Of a stretch of DNA of 64,000 bases, positions 1 through 7,919 are shown one piece after another. Numbering within the stretch: position 1 is the stretch's first letter; every line of letters begins with the position of its first letter. Made by a program: the position numbers and the translations under genes. The stretch covers positions 1 through 64,000 of the forward strand of contig NZ_JACHFH010000009.1 of assembly GCF_014201835.1 (NCBI RefSeq), read 5' to 3'. The notes under the pieces are model-generated. The model saw nothing but the letters and a program-made list of their open reading frames with translations. It searched no databases and was not told where the DNA came from. The DNA is from Pectinatus brassicae. GTDB taxonomy: Bacteria > Bacillota > Negativicutes > Selenomonadales > Selenomonadaceae.

Positions 1-87
1 TATACCCGGGCAAGAGACAATTCAAGAGAGCAATTCCAGCCTGCCATGGACAAAAGCCGTGGGCAAGGCATGGTCAAAGGAAGTTAG

Positions 88-471
88 CGGCTACATTCAA
101 GAGCTTTAGGTAACTCTGAACAATTAAAGATAAACAAAAGTAAAGGACATAGTGATAAAGGTTTCGGTTTTTCAACAAGCACAAACAAAAATCTAACAGA
201 AAACAGAAATATTGAAGCTATAGTTTTACCAGGCGAACTACAAGAATTGCAAGTGGGATGTGCTTATGTCAAAATAGGAGCTTATCCAATCGCCAAAATA
301 CAGTTCAGTAATAATCATTTACCCGATATTGCCCCGTATTATTTGCCATTTTTTAATAAAATAGCTACCGATGAAGAAATAAATGCAGCTTCTACTAATA
401 CGTCAAATGTCATAGTCACAGAAAAAAAGGGGACAGACAAAGAATCCCAAACACCTATTTTTAAATTTTAA
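88..471 (+). pseudogene. C-terminal fragment of a TraD/TrwB-like type IV coupling protein
   Basis: The frame is open from base 88 to the stop at 469-471 and reads through a region typical of the end of VirD4/TraD coupling ATPases: an ALGNSEQ segment, an R-N-I-E-A motif, then VLPGELQELQ and AYVKIGAYPIAKI. No Walker motifs remain and there is no credible start; a TAG at 85-87 closes the frame upstream. A different frame (2-109) encodes about 35 residues ending in GYIQEL that I do not recognise. The fragment directly precedes the relaxase gene, as coupling proteins often do in MOBF systems. It could be the tail of a gene broken by frameshift or a deletion scar. Confidence is moderate for the family and good for it being incomplete. 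Confidence 0.5.
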
Positions 472-501
472 GCTATTTAAGTAAAGGCAGGCTATAAAAT
501 C

Positions 502-3084
502 ATGCTAAGTATAGATAATATTGGGTTAAATCAAGCTAGTACGTACTACAGTGAAGACGATTATTATACGCGCAATTTAAATAAAGATGACGAATGGCAA
601 GGAAATTTAACACAGAAATATAGCAACGAAAAAGGTTTTTCACCAAAGGATTTCGACAATGCTCTAAAATCAATGCCAAATTCTAAACGTGCAGCTTACG
701 ATTTAACTTTTTCAGCACCTAAGTCAGTTTCTATAGCAATGATATTAGATAATGAGAAAAAAGCAGATATGATACAAGCACATAATAAAGCTGTAACAGA
801 TACTATTAAAGAAATAGAAGCTAATGAGATCGAAGCTCGTATAACTAAAAACAGAATTACTGAACGTGTGTTAACAGGAAAAATAGCTGTTGCTAAATTT
901 AATCATTTTGTTAGTCGTGAACAAGATATGCAGCTGCACACACATTGTGTTGTACTTAATCGAACTGAATACAATGGAAAAGAATACGCTATATCAAATG
1001 AAAATCTTTATACTAATAAGATTCTATATGGTCAACTCTATCGCAATCGTCTAGCTAAAAACCTACAAGACATTGGCTATTCTTGTCATATAACCGATAC
1101 CGAAAAAGGATTTTTTGAGTTAGATAATATTGAACAGGACTGGATTGATAATTTTTCTACTCGTCGACAACAAATCAATGAAAAATTAAAGGAATGGGGC
1201 ACAAATAGTGCCCTTGCTTCCGATAAAGCAACTTTACTCACACGCCAAGCAAAAATTAATAAAGATTTCTCTTTACTGGAAAAGTCCTGGCAAAAACAAA
1301 TAAATGGTAAAATAAGCATTGATAAAAATCCACTGAAAATAAAAATAAGCACTTCTCAAAAAAATAATGCTTTTAATCAAGCCGTTGATAGTATTGCTAA
1401 TCAAAAATTTGCTTTTACAAGAAAAGAACTTGAGCGTGCCGTACTTGCAGAAGGTTGTACTTTGGGCATGAACAGAAGTGATTTTACTACCCATTTTGAA
1501 AACTCTGATCTGATCAACTTAGGTACACAAAAAAATATAGCTGATACTACAACTTTCTATACCACTGCTAATAATATTGCCGTAGAAGAAGAAATAATGA
1601 GCAATATCACCAACACTTCTAAACTACAAAATATAACAGATGCTAAAAAAGATTTAGATAATATTATTAGTCAACAGCATCTTTCATTAACCAGTGAACA
1701 AAAACAAGCTATCTTAAATATAGCTAACAGCAATATGCAATTTAGCGCTGTACAGGGTCTTGCCGGCACAGGAAAAACATATATGTTAAATTCTACTAGA
1801 GAATTGTTTGAAAAACATGGCTATACAGTTAGCGGCATGGCATTTACTGGTAAAGCAGCTGAAGGACTAGGAACAGCTGGTATTAAAAGTACCACAATAC
1901 ACAGTTTTCTTAATCATTTAGAAAGAACTACTAACATCTCTATAGAATCGGATCTAAAACAAACTTGGGACTTCTCAAATCTGAAGCCTACAGGCAAAGA
2001 ACTATGGGTTATTGATGAGGCAGGCACTTTAAATAATAATTTATTTTTATCTGTACAAAAAGCTGCTATAGCAAAAAATGCTAAGATCTTATTGGTCGGT
2101 GACTATAATCAATTTAATCCCATTGGACCAGGTAATGCTTATCAATCTTTAGTTCAATCTGGTAAAATTTCTACATCATATTTGACTGATATAAGGCGGC
2201 AATCAGATGAAATACTTTTAAATGCTGTAAAAGAATCTGTAAGCGGTGATATAAGTAAAAGTATCTCCCTACTAGCCAAAAACATTAAAGAAATCAAATC
2301 ACCTATTACACGTTTTAAGTTAATAACTAAAGAATATACTTCATTATCATTGCCTGAACAAGACACTACTATTGTCCTAACTGCTAAAAACACTGAACGT
2401 AATACATTAAACGAATCAATAAGAGACGCCTTAATAAGAAGCGGACAAATTGATATAAATAATCAAAAAGGATTTGCTGTTATATCTAATAAAAATGAAA
2501 AAACAATCAAAAGTTTTGCACCTGGTGACAAAATTATTTTTACCAAAAATAATCATAAACTAAATATCATGAATGGACAATTAGGAAAGATAACTGCTAT
2601 AAATAACAATTTTATGACTATTTCCAGCAATAGCAAATCCTTTAATATTGATATGAATAACTATCAACATCTTGATTATGGTTATTGTTTTACTGGCTAT
2701 AAATCTCAAGGTATGACTGTAAACAAAGCCATAGTTAATATAAATAGTAAAAACACTACTTTAAATTCTCGTAATGCTTATTATGTTAATATCAGTCGAG
2801 CAAAAAATGGTATAAGTATTTATACTGATAATATAAGCAACATTAGTAATCAAATTAAACAGTGGCAAAAGAAAATCACTTCAGATGATTTCTTGATCAA
2901 ACAATCCACTAGCTTGCGTAATAAAAACATATCTAAAAACTCAATTAAACACAGCATACTTAAAAAGCCCTTAAATGCCGCTGAATTCAGCATAAATTCA
3001 ATAAAAGAAGCCTCACAAAAATTAAACACCAGTAAAACTATTAATTCTATTGCTACTAAAATACAGTCTCATATACATTTATAA
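502..3084 (+). CDS. MOBF conjugative relaxase-helicase (TrwC/TraI family)
   Basis: Nicks one strand at oriT, stays covalently attached through a tyrosine, and unwinds the strand for transfer. The N-terminus carries the tyrosine cluster (YY at 15-16 and 21-22) and the signature YDLTFSAPKSVS. The metal-binding motif QLHTHCVVLN is near residues 143-152. The helicase half has Walker A GLAGTGKT near residue 420, Walker B WVIDEAGTL near 505, and a late motif GYCFTGYKSQGMT typical of RecD-like helicases. At 860 aa it is somewhat shorter than TrwC (about 970). The upstream fragment looks like a coupling protein, and an integrase follows. MOBF relaxases are typical of proteobacterial plasmids, so presence here fits a diderm Firmicute host. 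The gene is much more AT-rich than the core genes nearby. Confidence 0.93.
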   Translation: MLSIDNIGLNQASTYYSEDDYYTRNLNKDDEWQGNLTQKYSNEKGFSPKDFDNALKSMPNSKRAAYDLTFSAPKSVSIAMILDNEKKADMIQAHNKAVTDTIKEIEANEIEARITKNRITERVLTGKIAVAKFNHFVSREQDMQLHTHCVVLNRTEYNGKEYAISNENLYTNKILYGQLYRNRLAKNLQDIGYSCHITDTEKGFFELDNIEQDWIDNFSTRRQQINEKLKEWGTNSALASDKATLLTRQAKINKDFSLLEKSWQKQINGKISIDKNPLKIKISTSQKNNAFNQAVDSIANQKFAFTRKELERAVLAEGCTLGMNRSDFTTHFENSDLINLGTQKNIADTTTFYTTANNIAVEEEIMSNITNTSKLQNITDAKKDLDNIISQQHLSLTSEQKQAILNIANSNMQFSAVQGLAGTGKTYMLNSTRELFEKHGYTVSGMAFTGKAAEGLGTAGIKSTTIHSFLNHLERTTNISIESDLKQTWDFSNLKPTGKELWVIDEAGTLNNNLFLSVQKAAIAKNAKILLVGDYNQFNPIGPGNAYQSLVQSGKISTSYLTDIRRQSDEILLNAVKESVSGDISKSISLLAKNIKEIKSPITRFKLITKEYTSLSLPEQDTTIVLTAKNTERNTLNESIRDALIRSGQIDINNQKGFAVISNKNEKTIKSFAPGDKIIFTKNNHKLNIMNGQLGKITAINNNFMTISSNSKSFNIDMNNYQHLDYGYCFTGYKSQGMTVNKAIVNINSKNTTLNSRNAYYVNISRAKNGISIYTDNISNISNQIKQWQKKITSDDFLIKQSTSLRNKNISKNSIKHSILKKPLNAAEFSINSIKEASQKLNTSKTINSIATKIQSHIHL

Positions 3085-3213
3085 AGTAATCCGGTTTTTA
3101 TAAAAATAGTGCTGTTTTGTTTACAAACAAGGATCTAGACTTCGTCCTATTTTCAATAGTCCTTGTTTGTAAACTTCAACAACACTTTATCAATTATCAA
3201 CCGGAACACTTTT
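3083..3213. repeat. Imperfect inverted repeat of about 50-bp arms between relaxase and integrase
   Basis: The inner arms GTTTACAAACAAGGA (3119-3133) and its exact reverse complement (3160-3174) flank 26 bases. Outside them the arms keep matching with small differences: TCCGGTT near 3090 pairs with AACCGGA near 3200, and the flanking AAAGT with ACTTT. The loop contains smaller inverted repeats (AGGA/TCCT and CTATT/AATAG). It is not followed by a T-run on the plus strand immediately after the inner stem, so a simple terminator is less likely. An oriT or recombination/replication site is possible, but no nic site is recognised. Confidence 0.7.
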
Positions 3214-3264
3214 TTCTATTCTCTACAAAGTTCCCCATAAATAATAATTAGAAGGTGATTTTAT

Positions 3265-4455
3265 ATGCCTGTACAACAACGAGGAAAAAACAGCTGGCAA
3301 ATAACTATAAATAATGGCAGCGATCCACAAGGCAGACGTATCCGAATAACTAAAACGATACGTGCAGAAAATAAAACAGAAGCTTTAAAATATGAAAAAA
3401 TCTTAGCTGGTGAAATAGCTAAGAAAAATTATGTTAATCCACAGTCTATGACTTTAAATAGCTTTTATTCTTACTGGAAAGATAATTACTTAAAAGCACA
3501 GAAAAAACGTGATAAAACAGTATTAAGTTATGATGATTTATTTCGTCGTATTGATGCTGCTTTAGGTCATATGCCTATAGATAAATTACAGCCTAAGCAT
3601 ATCCTTGCTTTTTTAGATCAATTACGAACATGTCCCCGTTTAGATAATCGTCCTGGCGGACTATCTGACAACTCTATACGCAAGCACTATACTTTATTGC
3701 ATTTAATATTAAAAAAGGCTACACAGTGGCAATTCATTTTAAATAACCCTGCCGATGCTGTCGATCCCCCAAAATTCAAATATCGCAATACTAAAAAGAT
3801 ACTATCACCTAAAGAATTAGGTATATTCTTGATTGCTTTACGGCAGGAAAATCTAAAGCATCGACTTTGGGCTATGCTTTGTCTATCATTAGGACTGCGT
3901 CGTGGAGAAGCTATCGCATTGCAATGGAAACATGTCAATTTCACTGAAAAGAAATTAACTATCTGTCAAACAGTACAATATATTCCCCGTAAAGGCTTAA
4001 GCTTAAAACCTCCTAAAACAGATAGCTCTAACAGAGTTTTAAGTTTATCTAACGAATTGATTGATTTATTATCTGTTTATAAAAAAATAAAACATAAAGA
4101 ACAGATTACACTCGCTAATAAATGGTGTGGTAATCCTGATTTTAATGAAAACTTCATATTCACAACATGGGATGGCAATATATCACATCCAGATAGTATG
4201 AATATTTGGTTACGTAAATTTGCTAAGAAAAATAATTTGCCAGCAATTAGCCCTCACAGTCTTAGACATATGGCAGCTACTTATCTCTTACATGCTGGTG
4301 CAGATATTACAACTGTTGCAGGCAAGTTAGGTCATTCTAACGGCACTATAACTCAAACAGTCTACGCCCATTTATTACAAAATGCTGAACAAGAAACCGT
4401 TGCTTTGATGAATAATATTCTATCTTCTAGTATAGAAAAAGCTAATAAAATATAA
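3265..4455 (+). CDS. int: Tyrosine site-specific integrase
   Basis: Catalyses integration and excision of the element. The N-terminus (to about residue 55) resembles the arm-binding domain of Tn916-type integrases, followed by a core-binding SAM-like domain (about 65-170). The catalytic set is visible: R212 in GLRRGEA, H331 and R334 in HSLRH, H357 in LGHSNG and nucleophile Y367 in TVYAHL. A ribosome binding site AGAAGGTGA precedes the ATG. Full length (396 aa) and all key residues are intact, so it is probably active. It sits 2.2 kb from the tRNA-Lys, with one cargo gene between, instead of directly at the att site. Confidence 0.95.
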   Translation: MPVQQRGKNSWQITINNGSDPQGRRIRITKTIRAENKTEALKYEKILAGEIAKKNYVNPQSMTLNSFYSYWKDNYLKAQKKRDKTVLSYDDLFRRIDAALGHMPIDKLQPKHILAFLDQLRTCPRLDNRPGGLSDNSIRKHYTLLHLILKKATQWQFILNNPADAVDPPKFKYRNTKKILSPKELGIFLIALRQENLKHRLWAMLCLSLGLRRGEAIALQWKHVNFTEKKLTICQTVQYIPRKGLSLKPPKTDSSNRVLSLSNELIDLLSVYKKIKHKEQITLANKWCGNPDFNENFIFTTWDGNISHPDSMNIWLRKFAKKNNLPAISPHSLRHMAATYLLHAGADITTVAGKLGHSNGTITQTVYAHLLQNAEQETVALMNNILSSSIEKANKI

Positions 4456-4464
4456 AATATTAAA

Positions 4465-6540
4465 TTATTTTACAACTAGCATTTTTAACATATCCAAACC
4501 ATCTAAAATCACATTATACATCCCTAATGTAATTTTATTATATAGATTTTTTTCAATTTTTTGAGATTCTTGTGATTCATTTAAAATATTAAGTATGTCT
4601 TGACGTATATTTTTACTTAAGGAAACATCTTTTACGAATTCCTCAGCATAATAATATTTAATATTTGGATGTACATTATTAATATTCTCTGCTTTCTTAT
4701 CTAATAGCCAATAGTGTAATTCATCACAAAATGGTTTATATTTTTCAGTAGTTTCATTTTCATTTATATTATAATTATTTCCCCACATAGTAAAATAGAA
4801 TGATTTTTTACATTCAATAATAATATGTGAATATTTTATTTTATTAGAGACATCTTTATCTATACAAATATCTGGTATACTTCCATTTGGCAATACAGCA
4901 TGATAGTGTATTTTTCCATATTTTTCCCTAGCAATTTGTTTACAAATAACTTCCCATTTATTTCCCAAATAAAAGAATAAATCACGTTTTTTACCAACTA
5001 TTTTATTCAATTCTAACTGGCTTTTACAAAAACTTTCCAAGTAGAAATTTAAATTATTAAAGTCTACTAAATCAATAATTAATTCATTAGTCTTTAAAAG
5101 GTAGTAAATTAATTTTTTTAAAATAGGGATTGCTCTAATATCGCCATAACTAAGCAGTAAAAACAAACCACATAGAGGACGTGTTAGATTTCTTGTAAAT
5201 TTTTCAGTAGGTAACTTTCCCATCCAGTCATCATTTCCTATATATTCTAGTAAATGTTCTCTATTTATTTCTCCCCTATTATAGTCAAGACAATATTTTA
5301 AATTCACCACATCATTAAAATATATTTTATTATAAGTACTTTTAAAAACAATAAATTCCATTAAATTAATTAACTCTTGCTGCCATAAGTCATTATTAAT
5401 AAAAAAACCATCTAAAATAAATTTTAATTTTTTTAAAAAATTAGCTCTTTCTTCTTTCTCAAGAAAAGTAATATATGCAAATATCAAATTTACGCTAAAT
5501 GGAAATAATCGCCTTGACAATAATGTTATTTTTTCGTGAAATTCAGTTATCAAATTCTCATCAGAAGCTTCATTTAAACAAATAATATACTCATTAAATA
5601 TGTTTTTATATTCTCTATAATAATTAAAATCAGGTATTATTTCCCCTGCATTTATCATATAAATAATTTCACATAAAACATCAACTTTTTCTAAAACATT
5701 GTCACATCTCTTGTATCTATTGATCAACATTTCTGGGGTTTTTAATGTAACTTCCGACTCGTTAGTAAAACATAAAACTTTAGATACTCTAGACCTATCT
5801 GTAATGCATCCTTTTTCACTGGCCTTTTTTAACAAATAACACCAGTATGAGTGATACGTTAATGTTTCTACTTTTTTAAATAAAGCTAAAACAGCTTTAT
5901 AATTAAATAACATTTTATCTTCAATCGGAAAATCTATAATTAATTCGATCTCTTCATCTGTTAATGGTTTATAAATATTTTCTCTATTCTTATTTTTTAA
6001 TATATATGATCTTATAATACGAGTAAAATCCTGTAATGGATAATTATAGCTTCCTAATATATTTTTACTGATGTAACTATAGTTAAACCTTAACGTTATA
6101 TCCCTTTCATTTAAAATGCTAGTATATTCTTCTGTAAACTTATATAAAGCATCTTTTCTGATATTTCTTGCGTTTATAGAAATCTCAGAAATATATTTAA
6201 TAATTTGGTCTAAATTTCTATCATTTACTACATATTTAATCAAAGAATTGGTTATGTGATTACTAGTGTCATTTAATATTCCCAAATGTGCTTTCTCAAA
6301 CATATTATAATACTTTATGTAATATGTATTAAACCAATGAAATAATTCAATTATTTTATTATCACCTAATTTAGATACTATATTAATAATACTACTTGTT
6401 AATCGTGTATTGTCACTATAAAAGTTATCATTCAATACCGGCATTATTGAAGCACCATATTCAGCAAACAATCTTATTCCTTTTTCTCTTTCATGTTTGA
6501 CCTGAGAAGCAAGTAAATTTAAAATATAGTCATTATTCAT
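4465..6540 (-). CDS. HEAT-like repeat protein with C-terminal PD-(D/E)XK nuclease; cargo gene
   Basis: No named family recognised. The N-terminal 70 residues look like HEAT/ARM helices (VKHEREKGIRLFAEYG, then a SSIINIVSKLGD helix), and most of the following 450 residues are predicted helical and rich in I, N, K and Y. The C-terminus contains a PD-(D/E)XK nuclease core: a helix GNKWEVICKQIAREKYG, then P556-D557, then IIIE576-C-K578, with about 19 residues between D557 and E576, the usual spacing. The ATG follows AGGAGATATTATC. The gene is far richer in A+T than its chromosomal neighbours, runs opposite to the integrase and ends 10 bases after it. It is the last gene before the tRNA-Lys att site, a position often occupied by defence or other cargo genes. 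A restriction or anti-phage role is an inference; other DNA repair roles are possible. Confidence 0.72.
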   Translation of the reverse strand: MNNDYILNLLASQVKHEREKGIRLFAEYGASIMPVLNDNFYSDNTRLTSSIINIVSKLGDNKIIELFHWFNTYYIKYYNMFEKAHLGILNDTSNHITNSLIKYVVNDRNLDQIIKYISEISINARNIRKDALYKFTEEYTSILNERDITLRFNYSYISKNILGSYNYPLQDFTRIIRSYILKNKNRENIYKPLTDEEIELIIDFPIEDKMLFNYKAVLALFKKVETLTYHSYWCYLLKKASEKGCITDRSRVSKVLCFTNESEVTLKTPEMLINRYKRCDNVLEKVDVLCEIIYMINAGEIIPDFNYYREYKNIFNEYIICLNEASDENLITEFHEKITLLSRRLFPFSVNLIFAYITFLEKEERANFLKKLKFILDGFFINNDLWQQELINLMEFIVFKSTYNKIYFNDVVNLKYCLDYNRGEINREHLLEYIGNDDWMGKLPTEKFTRNLTRPLCGLFLLLSYGDIRAIPILKKLIYYLLKTNELIIDLVDFNNLNFYLESFCKSQLELNKIVGKKRDLFFYLGNKWEVICKQIAREKYGKIHYHAVLPNGSIPDICIDKDVSNKIKYSHIIIECKKSFYFTMWGNNYNINENETTEKYKPFCDELHYWLLDKKAENINNVHPNIKYYYAEEFVKDVSLSKNIRQDILNILNESQESQKIEKNLYNKITLGMYNVILDGLDMLKMLVVK

Positions 6541-6597
6541 GATAATATCTCCTAGTTATTAAGTATATAAATTTAATTAAGCTATTTCTATACAAGC

Positions 6598-6621
6598 TGA
6601 CATCATTTTTGACATCATTTT
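6598..6621. repeat. Perfect tandem direct repeat, 2 x 12 bp, possible integrase arm site
   Basis: TGACATCATTTT occurs twice back to back, 45-68 bases from the tRNA 3' end, in the stretch between the cargo gene start and the tRNA. Arm-type sites of Tn916/lambda-like integrases are short direct repeats near each element end. No other copy was noticed near the integrase gene. Confidence 0.5.
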
Positions 6622-6626
6622 ACAAC

Positions 6627-6656
6627 AAAAAAGACTTCCCGAATACGAGAAGCCTT
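6627..6656 (-). terminator. Terminator downstream of tRNA-Lys
   Basis: On the minus strand an 11-bp stem (two G-U pairs), loop TATT, is followed by TTTTTTG. It lies 10 bases past the tRNA CCA. If the element ends at the tRNA, this terminator is element-borne and restores transcription termination after insertion. Confidence 0.8.
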
Positions 6657-6665
6657 GAATTTACA

Positions 6666-6741
6666 TGGTGACCCACCGGGGAATCGAACCCCGAACCTGC
6701 TGATTAAGAGTCAGATGCTCTACCAATTGAGCTAGTGAGTC
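6666..6741 (-). tRNA. tRNA-Lys (anticodon CTT), CCA encoded
   Basis: Cloverleaf is complete: 7-bp acceptor stem GACTCAC/GTGGGTC, T-loop TTCGATT, anticodon loop CTCTTAA. The encoded 3' CCA is at 6666-6668. Its 3' end borders the integrated element and is the likely attachment site. Confidence 0.95.
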
Positions 6742-6759
6742 AGTTCCTTAAGTACGTTA

Positions 6760-6820
6760 TATATTATAAATCATAATTATTAAAAATACAAGTATTTTTT
6801 TAATTATGATTTATAATATA
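6760..6820. repeat. Long palindrome between csaB and tRNA-Lys
   Basis: Perfect 20-bp arms (6760-6779 and 6801-6820) enclose a second palindrome AAAAATAC-AA-GTATTTTT. Together they form a nearly continuous 28-bp AT-rich stem just after the csaB stop codon. It may act as the csaB terminator although no clean T-run follows. Confidence 0.75.
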
Positions 6821-6824
6821 CCTA

Positions 6825-7919
6825 TTATTTTTTTATTAACAGTGAAAGTGCCGTTTCTGCATTGCTATAAGCATCTTTTCGCAACTGTGCCAAACGATTC
6901 TTATTCATTGCTTTGAATTCGTCTTTATTACGCCATTTTTGGGTGAATTCATGCAATATTTTATCTACATCAGCATCTTCAAGTGTATTTACTGCTTTTT
7001 CCCCAATAGAATTTAAAAATCTATCTATTTTAGGATCATATGATAAGCCAATCATCGGCACACCCATAACTCCAGCAAATATCAATGCATGCAGGCGAAT
7101 AGATATAAGCATATCCATATTGCCCGTCAATGATAGTAACTCGCCTGTAGTGTATTCATCGTTTAAGATTATGGGCTTTGTTTTCATATATGATGCTATT
7201 TTTCCCGATACTTTTACATCTTCTGGAAACTGCATTGGTATGAAAACAATTTGTGCCGCAAAATTCTCATTGATTTTATCAGCAAGCGCTGCCAATGTTA
7301 ATTTATAATGCTTAAGACCGCGCCATTCTCTAGGACAAATGCCAATTATTGGTTTTGTTAAAAGCACTTTGTTAGCTGCCAATATTTTGCGACCAATATC
7401 AATAGCTACTGGATGAATAGCTAAAACCGGATCGGCTGTCACTTTTATTGCCGGTTTAGTCACTTTAAGCTGCTTTAATTCACTGAGTGAACCAGCATCG
7501 CGAATTGTAATATACTTAGCTCTACTGCAGATCCATTTCATTAGCTTACGCGGCAGCCAGCCATAAACAGGACCAATTCCTTGGGCATAAAGCATTACTG
7601 GCGTATTAAGTAATTTAGCTAAAAATAATATTCCCAAATAATAATACAAACTGCGGCCGCTTGTTACATTCTGCAGCAAACTGCCGCCACCACTTAGCAG
7701 TAAATCAGATTTCTTTAAGGTCTTAATTATTGCCAATATATCGAGCCAACCGATTGAATCTACCCCATGTCTTTTCTTTGTATCCTCAGGATTTGCCGAT
7801 ATAACCGTAAATTTTGTTTTAGGGTCAAGTTCTGTAAAAACTTCCAACATTGCGGCAAGCATTGCTTCATCACCGGCATTTTTTGAACCATAATACCCTG
7901 AAACTACAATGTTATTCAT
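6825..7919 (-). CDS. csaB: Polysaccharide pyruvyl transferase CsaB
   Basis: Transfers a ketal-linked pyruvate onto cell-wall-associated polysaccharide, the modification that anchors SLH-domain proteins in many Firmicutes. The N-terminus VSGYYGSKNAGDEAM and the segments LLSGGGSLLQ, YAQGIGP and SIRLHALIFAGVMGVP are diagnostic of the family, and 364 aa is the usual length. It overlaps the end of the DUF5693 gene by 8 bases (ATG inside that gene's end), so the two are probably translationally coupled. The csaB-DUF5693 pairing is typical of Negativicutes and Clostridia. In Negativicutes, SLH proteins of the outer membrane are reported to bind polyamine-modified peptidoglycan, so the exact substrate here is uncertain. 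Confidence 0.92.
   Translation of the reverse strand: MNNIVVSGYYGSKNAGDEAMLAAMLEVFTELDPKTKFTVISANPEDTKKRHGVDSIGWLDILAIIKTLKKSDLLLSGGGSLLQNVTSGRSLYYYLGILFLAKLLNTPVMLYAQGIGPVYGWLPRKLMKWICSRAKYITIRDAGSLSELKQLKVTKPAIKVTADPVLAIHPVAIDIGRKILAANKVLLTKPIIGICPREWRGLKHYKLTLAALADKINENFAAQIVFIPMQFPEDVKVSGKIASYMKTKPIILNDEYTTGELLSLTGNMDMLISIRLHALIFAGVMGVPMIGLSYDPKIDRFLNSIGEKAVNTLEDADVDKILHEFTQKWRNKDEFKAMNKNRLAQLRKDAYSNAETALSLLIKK

Larger units (their letters stand above)
1..6665. mobile_element. Right end of an integrated conjugative/mobilizable element in tRNA-Lys
   Basis: Coupling-protein remnant, MOBF relaxase, tyrosine integrase and an AT-rich cargo gene lie between the left window edge and the 3' end of a tRNA-Lys gene; beyond the tRNA the genes are ordinary core chromosome. 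Tyrosine recombinases of such elements commonly integrate at tRNA 3' ends, so the tRNA end is taken as one att site. The other att copy would lie left of this window and cannot be seen. Whether the element is self-transmissible is unknown because no mating-pair genes are visible. The right boundary is approximate. Confidence 0.75.

Noticed and set aside
3119-3174. Simple transcription terminator after the relaxase gene
   Set aside because: No T-run directly after the stem and the pairing continues far outside it; reported as an inverted repeat of unknown role.
4465-6540. Abortive-infection or toxin-antitoxin pair
   Set aside because: No small partner gene is adjacent; only the single nuclease-like gene is supported.
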